NCBI RefSeq assembly: GCF_009829925.1
Contig: NZ_SNVJ01000017.1
Coordinates: forward strand, 72,622-107,813
Source of the DNA: Teichococcus coralli
GTDB lineage: Bacteria; Pseudomonadota; Alphaproteobacteria; Acetobacterales; Acetobacteraceae
Reading direction: 5' to 3'
DNA: 35,192 nucleotides
Both the position numbers and the translations under genes were made by a program. Position 1 is the first letter of the stretch. Each line of letters begins with the position of its first letter. Below are positions 23,949-31,022 of the stretch, piece after piece. The notes under the pieces were generated by a model. The model saw only the letters and a program-made list of their open reading frames with translations, made no database searches and was not told the DNA's origin.

Positions 23949-24377
23949 GGGGCGATCTTCGCACGGAACCGGCGGCTGCCGGATGCGGCCATTCCGGCTC
24001 GCGCCAAGAACCGCCGCAGGCGTCGCGCGGTTGCAACAGGCCGCAGGGCCACAGGACCATCTGCGGACCTGATCGGCAGGATGGGCCGGCACATCCGGAA
24101 AGGCGGCCGAGATGGACAACCATAAGGTGTAAACCAAATGGGCGCGTTTTTACCACTTTAGGCCGGTCCGGCTCCGGCATTAATACTCTTCGCGACAACG
24201 ATATATAGTTATAAATCAGGTTCTTATAAGTTCGCACGGATCAGTGATGGCGGAATGCGGATTAACCTGAGGTTCACCCCATTGCTCAAGCGACATTAAT
24301 CCGCCTACACAGTTCCAGGCCAGAACGTCCAAAATTTTCGAATAATCTTTCTATTGGCTGTGGAGAGGATCGCTCAC
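23949..24377. other. Intergenic region with AT-rich curli control region
   Basis: About 430 bp. The right half (24120-24377) is markedly richer in A and T than anything else in the window, with tracts such as GATATATAGTTATAAAT. It contains an inverted repeat GCGGATTAA/TTAATCCGC and several TTAAT motifs, described separately. It must hold the promoter of csgF and probably that of the unrecognised gene on the other strand. Confidence 0.6.
24178..24304. promoter_or_regulatory. Inverted repeat and TTAAT motifs in the csgF promoter region
   Basis: GCGGATTAA (24257-24265) and its reverse complement TTAATCCGC (24296-24304) lie 30 bp apart, and another CATTAAT is at 24178-24184. A short palindrome AACCT-G-AGGTT (24264-24274) overlaps the left arm. 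The arms are centred about 39 bp apart, close to four helical turns, so they could bind one regulator on the same face. The regulator is unknown. Confidence 0.5.
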
Positions 24378-24827
24378 ATGCAAACAAGGCTTGCGGCTTT
24401 CATGGCGCTCAGCTTGTGCGCGGCAGAGCCGGTCCTGGCCCGCGACCTCGTCTACCAGCCGGTCAACCCGGCTTTCGGCGGCAACCCCCTCAACGGCAGC
24501 TACCTGCTCGGCCTCGCCGGCGCCAACAACTGGCGCTACTCGGAAAGCCCCGAGGCCAAGAAGGAACGGCGTCAGCAGGAAGCCCTGAGCGGCGGCACCG
24601 ACCCGGCCGCGCAGTTCGAGCGGCAGATCACCTCCAGCCTGCTCAGCCAGATCGCCTCCACCGTCGGCCAGCAGATCCTTGGCGAGAACGCCCGGGACAG
24701 CGGCACCTTCAACGTCGGCGGCACCATGGTGCGGTTCAACCGGGTGGGCGGCCAGATCAACATCGACATCACCGAGGCGTCCACCGGCGGCCGGACCAAC
24801 ATCCAGATCCCCGCCCCGCAGTTCTGA
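24378..24827 (+). CDS. csgF: Curli assembly protein CsgF
   Basis: A 149-residue CsgF: a small exported protein that binds the extracellular side of the CsgG pore and helps anchor and nucleate curli fibres. Seen: a signal peptide ending at V-L-A near residue 21, then R-D-L-V-Y-Q-P-V-N-P-A-F-G-G-N-P-L-N-G, the family's hallmark N-terminus which inserts into the CsgG pore, then N-N-W near 55 and a C-terminal N-I-Q-I-P-A-P. The ATG at 24378 has GGAGAGGA 8 nt upstream; the in-frame TTG at 24354 is not used. csgG follows after 10 bp, so they are co-transcribed. This gene leads the curli cluster, behind an AT-rich control region. Confidence 0.92.
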   Translation: MQTRLAAFMALSLCAAEPVLARDLVYQPVNPAFGGNPLNGSYLLGLAGANNWRYSESPEAKKERRQQEALSGGTDPAAQFERQITSSLLSQIASTVGQQILGENARDSGTFNVGGTMVRFNRVGGQINIDITEASTGGRTNIQIPAPQF

Positions 24828-24837
24828 GAGAGCCCCC

Positions 24838-25776
24838 ATGTCGTATCGCGCGGTCCTTGCCCTTTCCCTGGGCATGCTGAGCCTTGCCGCCTGCGGCACG
24901 GCCCCGGCGACCATGATGGCGGAGCAGCCCACCCTGGGCGCCCGGCCGCAGTCCACCTCGGAGCTCGTCGCCCTGCCCGCCCCCGAGCGCCGCCTCGACG
25001 TCGCGGTCTTCAGCTTCCAGGACCAGACGGGGCAGCACCGCCCGAACGAGAACTTCGCCGAGTATTCCTTCGCCGTCACGCAGGGCGGCGCCTCGATCCT
25101 GATCAACGCCCTGAAGGAGGCGGGCGGCCAGAGCCGCTGGTTCAACGTGCTGGAGCGCAACCGGCTGGCCGACCTGTTGCAGGAGCGCCAGATCATCCGC
25201 GCCAACCGCTCCGAGCATGTCGGCCCCGGCGGCCAGCCGCTGCCGCCGCTCGCCCCGCTGCGCAACGCGGGCATCATGATCACGGGCGGCATCATCGGCT
25301 ATGACAGCAACGTGCTGACCGGCGGCGCGGGCGCGACCTTCCTCGGCATCGGCGGCACCACCGAATACCGGCGCGACAACGTCTCGGTCTACCTGCGCGC
25401 GGTCAGCATCGCCACCGGCGAGGTGCTGGTCAGCGTGACCACCGACAAGACCATCTACTCCGTCGCCCTGCAGGGGCTCGCCAACCGCTACGTCGGCTGG
25501 AACAAGCTGCTCCAGATCGAGGCGGGCGTGACCACCAACGAGCCTCGCCAGCTGGCCGTGCGCCAGGCGATCGAAAAGGCGGTCTACGCCATGGTCGCGG
25601 AGGGCGCGGAGAAGGGCTACTGGCGCTTCGCCGACGAGGCGCAGGGCCGGGCGGTCATCCACAACTACCTGGAGACACGCGACGGACAGGTTCCGGCGAT
25701 GACGGCCGCCATGGCACCGCGGAGCGGGCCCGGCGACGCCAGCGACGGCACGCGCCCCGGCAGCGGGCGCTCATGA
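24838..25776 (+). CDS. csgG: Curli secretion channel CsgG
   Basis: A 312-residue outer-membrane lipoprotein that forms the nonameric pore for curlin secretion. Seen: a lipobox L-A-A-C at residues 16-19; V-F-S-F-Q-D-Q-T-G-Q-H near residue 58; R-W-F-N-V-L-E-R-N-R-L-A-D-L-L-Q-E-R-Q near 100-118; and I-M-I-T-G-G-I-I-G-Y-D-S-N near 142-154, the conserved CsgG core. The last 35 residues (after V-I-H-N-Y-L) are Ala/Pro/Ser/Gly-rich and longer than in E. coli CsgG (277 residues). It lies 10 bp after csgF. A 14-bp perfect hairpin starts 5 nt after its stop. Confidence 0.94.
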   Translation: MSYRAVLALSLGMLSLAACGTAPATMMAEQPTLGARPQSTSELVALPAPERRLDVAVFSFQDQTGQHRPNENFAEYSFAVTQGGASILINALKEAGGQSRWFNVLERNRLADLLQERQIIRANRSEHVGPGGQPLPPLAPLRNAGIMITGGIIGYDSNVLTGGAGATFLGIGGTTEYRRDNVSVYLRAVSIATGEVLVSVTTDKTIYSVALQGLANRYVGWNKLLQIEAGVTTNEPRQLAVRQAIEKAVYAMVAEGAEKGYWRFADEAQGRAVIHNYLETRDGQVPAMTAAMAPRSGPGDASDGTRPGSGRS

Positions 25777-25780
25777 GATC

Positions 25781-25814
25781 CCGGCCGCGGCGGGGGGCAA
25801 CCCGCCGCGGCCGG
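25781..25814 (+). terminator. Perfect 14-bp hairpin after csgG
   Basis: CCGGCCGCGGCGGG pairs fully with CCCGCCGCGGCCGG around GGGCAA. It starts 5 nt after the csgG stop and lies 120 bp before the long curlin gene. Without a T-run it could be a terminator, an attenuator or an mRNA-stabilising or processing stem that separates machinery from subunit genes. Confidence 0.6.
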
Positions 25815-25933
25815 AGGAGGGAATCGCGGTGCGATGAGGCCTGACACTCCGCCATCACCGCGACGAAAGGCCGGAGGCGGCTGCAACCGCCTTCGGGTCG
25901 TCCAGGCAACTCAACTCCATCGAGAGAGATAGC

Positions 25934-27067
25934 ATGCGCAAGCTCCTTCTCGCCACCGCCGCCACCCTGGCCCTGTCCAGCGGCGCCTTCGCGGCCGACT
26001 ACAACTCCGCCTATGTCGAGCAGGTCGGCGGCAGCAACAACGAGGCCTTTCAGGACCAGAGCGGCGACCACAACACCGCCCGCGCCTACCAGACGGGGGG
26101 CCGGAGCAACGAAATCGGCCAGAAGCAGTCGGGCTCCTACAACAGCGCCCATGCCTCGCAGAATTCCGGCACCCGCGGGGGCCTGATCGAGCAGGACCAG
26201 GGCGGCCGCAACAACACCGCATCCGCCGCGCAGGTGGATGTCTCCTCCAGCGGCAAGATCGCCCAGAAGCAGCGCGGCGCCTACAACAGGGCGGAGGCGA
26301 CGCAGACCAACAGCAGCGGCGTGCTGATCTCGCAGGACCAGAACGGCTCCGGCAACAAGGCCACGGCCACGCAGACCCAGACCAACGGGGTTCTCTTCTT
26401 CAAGTCCTCCATCGCCCAGAAGCAGTCCGGCGACAACAACACGGCCGCGGCGACGCAGGACCACGCCGCCGCCGTCACCATCCTGCAGACGCAGTCCGGC
26501 GTCTATCACAAGGCCTATGCCTCCCAGGTCGCGGGAACCTACGCTTCCGGCATCGAGCAGGCCCAGTCCGGCCACGGCGGCAACGAAGCCTCCGCCTGGC
26601 AGTCCAATGTCGGCGTGAGCAACATCGACCAGAAGCAGGACGGCGCCGGCAACTGGGCCAGCGCCCGGCAGTCGAACAGCGGCCTGGTCTTCATCACGCA
26701 GACCCAGACCGGTGACCACAACCGTGCCGAAGCGGAGCAGTCCGCGACGGTGGGCAGCAGCATCAGCCAGACCCAGGGCGGCAACTACCAGTCTGCGAAG
26801 GCGGAGCAGCGCGGCACGGCCGGCAGCCGCATCATCCAGGTCCAGGGCGAGCGCGGCCACAGCAGCGGCAACCAAGCCATCGCCTTCCAGATCTCGGCTG
26901 AGGAAGGCCTGATCAAGCAGACGCAGTCCGGCTACGGCAACTACGCCTACGCCTACCAGTCCGGCGTCAGCAACCAGATCGTCCAGATCCAGGCCGGCAC
27001 GGGCAACTCCGCCATCGCCAACCAGTACGGCGGCAGCGGCAACACCGTGACGCAGACGCAGCGCTGA
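25934..27067 (+). CDS. Large curlin (major curli subunit, about 16 repeats)
   Basis: A 377-residue secreted amyloid subunit of the CsgA/curlin type. Seen: a signal peptide (M-R-K-L-L-L, ending G-A-F-A near residue 20), then about 16 imperfect repeats of roughly 22 residues with the pattern Q-x-Q-x-G-x-x-N-x-A-x-x-x-Q, for example Q-K-Q-S-G-S-Y-N-S-A, Q-D-Q-N-G-S-G-N-K-A, Q-T-Q-T-G-D-H-N-R-A. Known: E. coli CsgA (151 residues) has five such repeats and folds into a beta-solenoid. Most units end in a Gln followed by the next unit's hydrophobic residue. No cysteine. GAGAGAG precedes the ATG at 25934. The gene is far longer than csgA of enterobacteria. Confidence 0.9.
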   Translation: MRKLLLATAATLALSSGAFAADYNSAYVEQVGGSNNEAFQDQSGDHNTARAYQTGGRSNEIGQKQSGSYNSAHASQNSGTRGGLIEQDQGGRNNTASAAQVDVSSSGKIAQKQRGAYNRAEATQTNSSGVLISQDQNGSGNKATATQTQTNGVLFFKSSIAQKQSGDNNTAAATQDHAAAVTILQTQSGVYHKAYASQVAGTYASGIEQAQSGHGGNEASAWQSNVGVSNIDQKQDGAGNWASARQSNSGLVFITQTQTGDHNRAEAEQSATVGSSISQTQGGNYQSAKAEQRGTAGSRIIQVQGERGHSSGNQAIAFQISAEEGLIKQTQSGYGNYAYAYQSGVSNQIVQIQAGTGNSAIANQYGGSGNTVTQTQR

Positions 27068-27075
27068 GGCCTGCA

Positions 27076-27097
27076 GGCCGCTCCCAACGGAGCGGCC
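27076..27097 (+). terminator. Hairpin after the large curlin gene
   Basis: GGCCGCTCC and GGAGCGGCC pair fully around CAAC, starting 9 nt after the large curlin stop. Like the hairpin after csgG it has no T-run. It may stabilise the curlin mRNA or reduce read-through into the short curlin gene. Confidence 0.5.
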
Positions 27098-27198
27098 GAC
27101 CGGCCGGGGACGGTGCGCATCCGCCCCCGGCCTTGCCTTTCCCCGGCACGCACGGGCCGTGAACGCGCACGGCTCGACACCCTGACCTGGAGGTCTCC

Positions 27199-27561
27199 AT
27201 GCGCAAGCTCCTCGCCCTGCTGGCCGCCGCCCTTCCGGCGGCTGCCCATGCGCAGGACAGCGTCGTCTCCACCCAGCAGGTTTCGCAGCAGCGCCTCGTC
27301 TCCCGCGGCGGCGGTCACCATGCCGAGACCATCCAGGTGGGCAGCGGCAACACCGCCGAGACCTTCCAGTCCGGCGGCGGGCACCGGGCGGTCATCCGGC
27401 AGGACGGCATCGGCAATTCCGCGGCCATCCGGCAGTCCGGCTACGGCCTCAGCGCGGAAAGCGCGCAGCTCGGCACCACGCCGGGCCTCTCCATCACGCA
27501 GTCCGCCGGCGCGGGCTCGATCCGGGTCCAGCAATACGGTCCCGGCACCAATGGCCGCTAG
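27199..27561 (+). CDS. Short curlin-like protein (possible minor subunit or nucleator)
   Basis: A 120-residue secreted protein with signal peptide (ends A-H-A-Q near residue 19) and three to four degenerate curlin units, for example I-Q-V-G-S-G-N-T-A-E-T-F-Q, I-R-Q-D-G-I-G-N-S-A-A-I-R-Q, S-I-T-Q-S-A-G-A-G-S-I-R-V-Q-Q-Y. Irregular units and a basic C-terminal end recall CsgB, the nucleator, which would suit a minor subunit, but the sequence does not prove it. GGAGG lies 6 nt before the ATG at 27199. It overlaps the next gene by 11 bp, suggesting tight co-expression. Confidence 0.75.
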   Translation: MRKLLALLAAALPAAAHAQDSVVSTQQVSQQRLVSRGGGHHAETIQVGSGNTAETFQSGGGHRAVIRQDGIGNSAAIRQSGYGLSAESAQLGTTPGLSITQSAGAGSIRVQQYGPGTNGR

Positions 27562-28213
27562 ACCGGCCCTCGCCCCCGTCCTGGTCCTGGCCCTTGCGCT
27601 CGGGCCGGTGATTTCGGTGCCGGCCTTCGCCCAGCGCCAGCCGACGCTGCCAGGCCAGCCAGGGGTGCCTGCCGTCACCTGCGGTCCCTCCAACAACAGC
27701 CCGGCCTGCCAGTCCCTCCGGCAGGCGGTGCCGGGCGGCTCGATCCCAGGGGTGGTCGCGCCACGCCTGGCGGAGCCGCCTGCCTTCCGTTGGCCGCAGC
27801 CGGAACCCCTGGGCGACATGGCTCCGCAACGGCTGATCCCGCCGCGCATCCAAGCCTTTCTCCGCGACCCGCGCATCGACCCGCTGACGCGGGCCTATCT
27901 GCTGAGCCTCGGCGGCCGTAAGCGCGAGCGATGGAGCGTGCAGGACCTTCAGACCCTGAGCGCCCTCATCCCGACCCTCACCGAGCTCATGGTGCCGACC
28001 GCGCTCATCAGCGAACTCTACGAGTTTCTCGGCCTGGACCCGGCAAGCCTGTTCGAGCCGCAGCTCGGCGAGGGCTGGCAGGCGGCCTCAACGGCGCAGG
28101 ACCCCCGCCGGCGGTTCCGCCGGGCCGAACGGTGCCTCCGCCTGACGGAGCAGGCGCAGGCGGATCCTTCCCAGGTGCTGGTGGAAGATCTCCTTAACTG
28201 CGACGCGGACTGA
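27551..28213 (+). CDS. Unrecognised secreted protein in the curli cluster
   Basis: A 220-residue protein I do not recognise. Seen: a signal peptide ending A-F-A near residue 27; a Pro-rich stretch to about residue 95; a mostly helical region with A-Y-L-L-S-L-G-G-R-K-R-E-R-W-S near 115-130, then hydrophobic I-P-T-L-T-E-L-M-V-P near 145-155 and Y-E-F-L-G-L-D-P near 160; and a charged C-terminus. Four cysteines (44, 53, 195, 217) suggest disulfides in the periplasm. Its start lies inside the last 11 bp of the short curlin gene, so it is translated from the same message. It has no curlin repeat and does not look like CsgE, CsgC or CsgH. Confidence 0.6.
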   Translation: MAARPALAPVLVLALALGPVISVPAFAQRQPTLPGQPGVPAVTCGPSNNSPACQSLRQAVPGGSIPGVVAPRLAEPPAFRWPQPEPLGDMAPQRLIPPRIQAFLRDPRIDPLTRAYLLSLGGRKRERWSVQDLQTLSALIPTLTELMVPTALISELYEFLGLDPASLFEPQLGEGWQAASTAQDPRRRFRRAERCLRLTEQAQADPSQVLVEDLLNCDAD

Positions 28214-28554
28214 CGCGCCCTCCGCTCCTTCGCGCTCCATTCCCCTGAAGGAGGCCGACGCCTTCCGCCGGCATGGCGCCGCGCCCCTCCCGCCGGCGAT
28301 GCGGCCGCACGGCGTCGGAGCGGCCATGCCGCCCTCCCGGGTGGCTTGCCCCGGCGGGCGGCGCCTGATCGATCCCGGGAGAAGCGGGACAGGCCGACAT
28401 GGGAAGGTCAGGCAGGCTTGCGGCCAGGTTCCGCCGGGCCGGAACCACGCCCCGCCACTGCCTGGCCACACCCATGCCGCGCGTGGCGGCGGAGCACCCT
28501 GCCCCTGCGGCCGCGGGCCTGCGCAACACCGCAAGCCCGCGGCCGCGCGGGGCG
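28214..28554. other. Intergenic stretch between curli cluster and copper chaperone
   Basis: About 340 bp. No gene is supported; the open frames are Arg/Pro/Gly-rich shadow frames. Its right end holds the hairpin described separately. Confidence 0.5.
28507..28546 (-). terminator. Long GC hairpin after the copper chaperone gene
   Basis: GCGGCCGCGGGC (28507-28518) and GCCCGCGGCCGC (28535-28546) pair fully, and TGCG/CGCA inside the loop extends the stem. It begins 8 nt after the chaperone's stop on the minus strand. No T-run follows. Confidence 0.55.
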
Positions 28555-28761
28555 TCAGGCCACCAGACGCTCGCTATGCCAGCCCGCGTCGCGAAGGGCG
28601 CGGTCCAGGCGATCGGCGTCGGCGGCCGTATTCTCCACGGCGGCCTCGCGCCGCTCCAGGTTGACATGGACCACGGCCTCCGGGTCCACCTCGCGCAGGG
28701 TGGCGGTCACGCCCTTGGCGCAGCCGCCACAGGCCATGTTCAGGATCTTGAAGCGCGGCAT
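28555..28761 (-). CDS. copZ: Heavy-metal-associated (HMA) domain copper chaperone, CopZ-like
   Basis: A 68-residue single HMA-domain protein with the metal motif M-A-C-G-G-C at residues 9-14, where the two Cys bind Cu(I), and the usual ferredoxin-like beta-alpha-beta pattern. Free chaperones of this kind pass Cu(I) to copper ATPases such as CopA; no such ATPase is in the window. AAGGAGG lies 7-13 nt before the ATG at 28761. A CueR-type promoter lies 43-63 bp upstream, which strongly supports copper control. Silver is possible too. The symbol copZ is by function and family; the exact orthologue is inferred. Confidence 0.88.
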   Translation of the reverse strand: MPRFKILNMACGGCAKGVTATLREVDPEAVVHVNLERREAAVENTAADADRLDRALRDAGWHSERLVA

Positions 28762-29103
28762 GGATGCCTCCTTCGCGTTGCGATCATTCCGCGGAGATGG
28801 GGATTCCCACTATGGGAAGGTCAAGCCCACCAGCGGAATGCCCCGCTCGGCGCCTGGCCGGCCGCGCGGCGCATCGGCGGCGCAGGCCGGCAAGTCGCCT
28901 CCGGGCCCGGCCTCACCCGCTGCCTGACGTGGCCGTTTTGCGGTTGTACGGCCCGCAGGATGGTTTCATGGTGGCGGCCATCAAGGCCGGACTTGGCGGT
29001 CAGTCACCACCGCGGCGAGGTTGGCAAGATGGCGATCAACACCATGCTGCCCTTCGAGCCGGCCAGCGGGGCATGACCCGCTTCGCCCGAGGCGCGCTGT
29101 AAG
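28762..29103. other. Intergenic stretch upstream of the fucose-type genes
   Basis: About 340 bp. It holds the copper-responsive promoter of the chaperone near its left end and no other gene I can support. The aldo/keto reductase promoter should lie near its right end. Confidence 0.5.
28804..28824 (-). promoter_or_regulatory. CueR-type MerR-family promoter/operator
   Basis: Read on the minus strand: TTGACC (a -35 element, 28824-28819) is followed at once by TTCCCATAGTGGGAA (28818-28804), a perfect 15-bp palindrome. CueR operators sit in just such 19-bp spacers with a TTGACCTTCC start. The downstream -10 element at about 28799 is weak (CATCTC). Confidence 0.65.
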
Positions 29104-30144
29104 GTGGCTGAGCGCGCGCCTGGCCTGCCGTCCCGCCCGCTCGGGCGCACCGGCATTCCGGTTTCCTGCATCGGCTTCGGCACCGCGCCGCTGGGCGACC
29201 TCTACGCCCGGCTGGACGAGCGCACGGCGATCGACGCCGTGGCCACCGCCATCACCCTGGGGGTGACGCTGCTGGACACCTCCCCGCTCTACGGCCATGG
29301 GCTGGCGGAGCACCGCTGCGGCACCGCATTGCGCATCGCCGGCCAGGAAGGCGCGAGGCGGGACGGCGTGGTGCTCTCCACCAAGGTTGGGCGCTGGATG
29401 GCGCCGCGCGAGGGCCGCGGCGACGGCTCGAACTTCGCCGGCGGCCTGCCGCACCGCGCGGTGGTGGACTATTCCTTCGACGGCACGCTGCGCAGCGTCG
29501 AGCAGTCCCTGCTGCGCCTCGGCACCGACCGCATCGAGGTGCTGCTGATCCACGACGTGGACGTCTGGACCCATGGCGGGCAAATGGAGCAGCGCTTCCG
29601 CGAGGCGATGGAGGGCGCCTACCCCGCGCTGCACCGGCTGCGGGCCGAGGGCGTGGTGAAGGCCATCGGCGTCGGCGTGAACGAGAGCGCGATGTGTGCG
29701 CGCTTCGCCCGCGCGGGCGACTTCGACACCATGCTGCTGGCCGGCCGCTACACCCTGCTGGAACAGGCGGCGCTGGACGAGTTCCTGCCGCTGGCGCTGG
29801 AGAAGGGCATCGGCGTCATGCTCGGCGGCGTGTTCAATTCCGGCGTGCTGGCGACCGGCGCCATCCCCGGCGCCAAGTACAACTATCGCGACGCGCCGCC
29901 CGAGGTGCTCGACCGCGTGCGGCGGATGGAGGCGATCTGCGCCGCCCATGCGGTGCGGCTGCCCGATGCGGCGCTGTGGTTCGGCCTGGCGCATCGGGCG
30001 GTCGCCTCCGTGGTGCTGGGCGGCGGCAGCCCGGAGGAGGTGCGCCGCAACCTCTCGGCCCTGGAACGGCCGGTGCCGGCGGCCTTCTGGGCGGAGCTGC
30101 GCGCCGCCGGCCTGCTGCGCGCCGACGCGCCCGTGCCGGCATGA
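29104..30144 (+). CDS. Aldo/keto reductase, probable L-fucose (D-threo-aldose) dehydrogenase
   Basis: A 346-residue NAD(P)-dependent TIM-barrel aldo/keto reductase. Seen: the catalytic Asp and Tyr in L-L-D-T-S-P-L-Y-G near residues 58-66, the Lys in L-S-T-K-V-G near 93, and the His in L-L-I-H-D-V-D near 147; the C-terminal A-S-V-V-L-G-G-G-S-P-E-E-V cofactor site is present. This AKR branch includes L-fucose/D-threo-aldose 1-dehydrogenases and pyridoxal dehydrogenase. The adjacent lactonase-type amidohydrolase and FucU mutarotase favour oxidation of L-fucose or a related sugar to its lactone (inference). The GTG start has only a weak site upstream. Its stop overlaps the next ATG (ATGA). Confidence 0.85.
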   Translation: MAERAPGLPSRPLGRTGIPVSCIGFGTAPLGDLYARLDERTAIDAVATAITLGVTLLDTSPLYGHGLAEHRCGTALRIAGQEGARRDGVVLSTKVGRWMAPREGRGDGSNFAGGLPHRAVVDYSFDGTLRSVEQSLLRLGTDRIEVLLIHDVDVWTHGGQMEQRFREAMEGAYPALHRLRAEGVVKAIGVGVNESAMCARFARAGDFDTMLLAGRYTLLEQAALDEFLPLALEKGIGVMLGGVFNSGVLATGAIPGAKYNYRDAPPEVLDRVRRMEAICAAHAVRLPDAALWFGLAHRAVASVVLGGGSPEEVRRNLSALERPVPAAFWAELRAAGLLRADAPVPA

Positions 30145-31022
30145 GCCCGCCCCCTATGGGCCCGTTACGCATCGACGCGCACCAGCACTACTGGGCGCTC
30201 GCGCGCGGCGACTACGGCTGGCTGACGCCGGCGATGACGCCGATCCACCGGGACTTCGCGCCCGCCGACCTCGACCCGCTGCTGCGCGAGGCCGGCATCG
30301 CCGGCACCATTGCGGTGCAGGCCGCGCCGACCAAGGCGGAAACGCGCTACCTGCTGGACCTCGCCGCCGGCTGCCGCAGCATTCTCGGCGTGGTCGGCTG
30401 GAGCGAGCTGGAGGCACCCGACGCCCCGGCCCGCATCCGCGCCCTGGCGGCGGACCCGCTGCTGGTCGGGTTGCGGCCGATGCTGCACGACATCCCGGAT
30501 GACGACTGGCTGCTCCGCCCGGCGCTCGCCCCGGCCGTGGCGGAGATGCAGGCACAGGGCCTGGTCTTCGACGCCTTGGTGCGCCCACGGCACCTGCCCC
30601 GGCTGATCCGCTTCGCGGAGGCCCATCCCGGCCTGCCGGTGGTGATCGACCACCTCGCCAAGCCGGAGATCGCCGCCGGGCCGGCGGGGCCGGGCCGGGC
30701 GGCCTGGGCGCGCGACATGGCGGCGCTGGCGGCGATGCCGCAGGTGAGCTGCAAGCTCTCCGGCATGGCCACCGAGGCCGGGCCGGACTGGGACGCGGCG
30801 CGGCTGCGCCCCTTCGCCGACCTCGCGCTCGACCTGTTCGGGCCGGAGCGGCTGCTCTGGGGCAGCGACTGGCCGGTGCTGCGGCTGGCCGGCAGCTACG
30901 CGCAATGGTGGCAGGCCACGGCGGACCTGCTGGCCGCGCAGCCGCCAGCGGCGCGGGACGCCATCCTCGGCGGCAACGCGGCGCGGATCTACCTGGGCCG
31001 GCGCGGGCGCCGGCCATGCTGA
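30141..31022 (+). CDS. Amidohydrolase family, probable L-fuconolactonase
   Basis: A 293-residue amidohydrolase_2 (COG3618) hydrolase. Seen: the first metal motif H-Q-H at residues 14-16 (R-I-D-A-H-Q-H-Y-W), V-V-I-D-H-L-A-K-P near 170 and L-W-G-S-D-W-P-V near 240 with the conserved Asp. The H-Q-H-Y-W opening and W-G-S-D-W-P are typical of sugar-lactonases of this group. It overlaps the aldo/keto reductase by 4 bp and fucU by 7 bp, so the three are co-translated. Reaction expected: L-fucono-lactone to L-fuconate. Confidence 0.85.
   Translation: MSPPPMGPLRIDAHQHYWALARGDYGWLTPAMTPIHRDFAPADLDPLLREAGIAGTIAVQAAPTKAETRYLLDLAAGCRSILGVVGWSELEAPDAPARIRALAADPLLVGLRPMLHDIPDDDWLLRPALAPAVAEMQAQGLVFDALVRPRHLPRLIRFAEAHPGLPVVIDHLAKPEIAAGPAGPGRAAWARDMAALAAMPQVSCKLSGMATEAGPDWDAARLRPFADLALDLFGPERLLWGSDWPVLRLAGSYAQWWQATADLLAAQPPAARDAILGGNAARIYLGRRGRRPC

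Noticed and set aside
28804..28824. The palindrome as a plain terminator
   Set aside because: It is directly preceded by a TTGACC -35 element and lies upstream, not downstream, of the copper chaperone.
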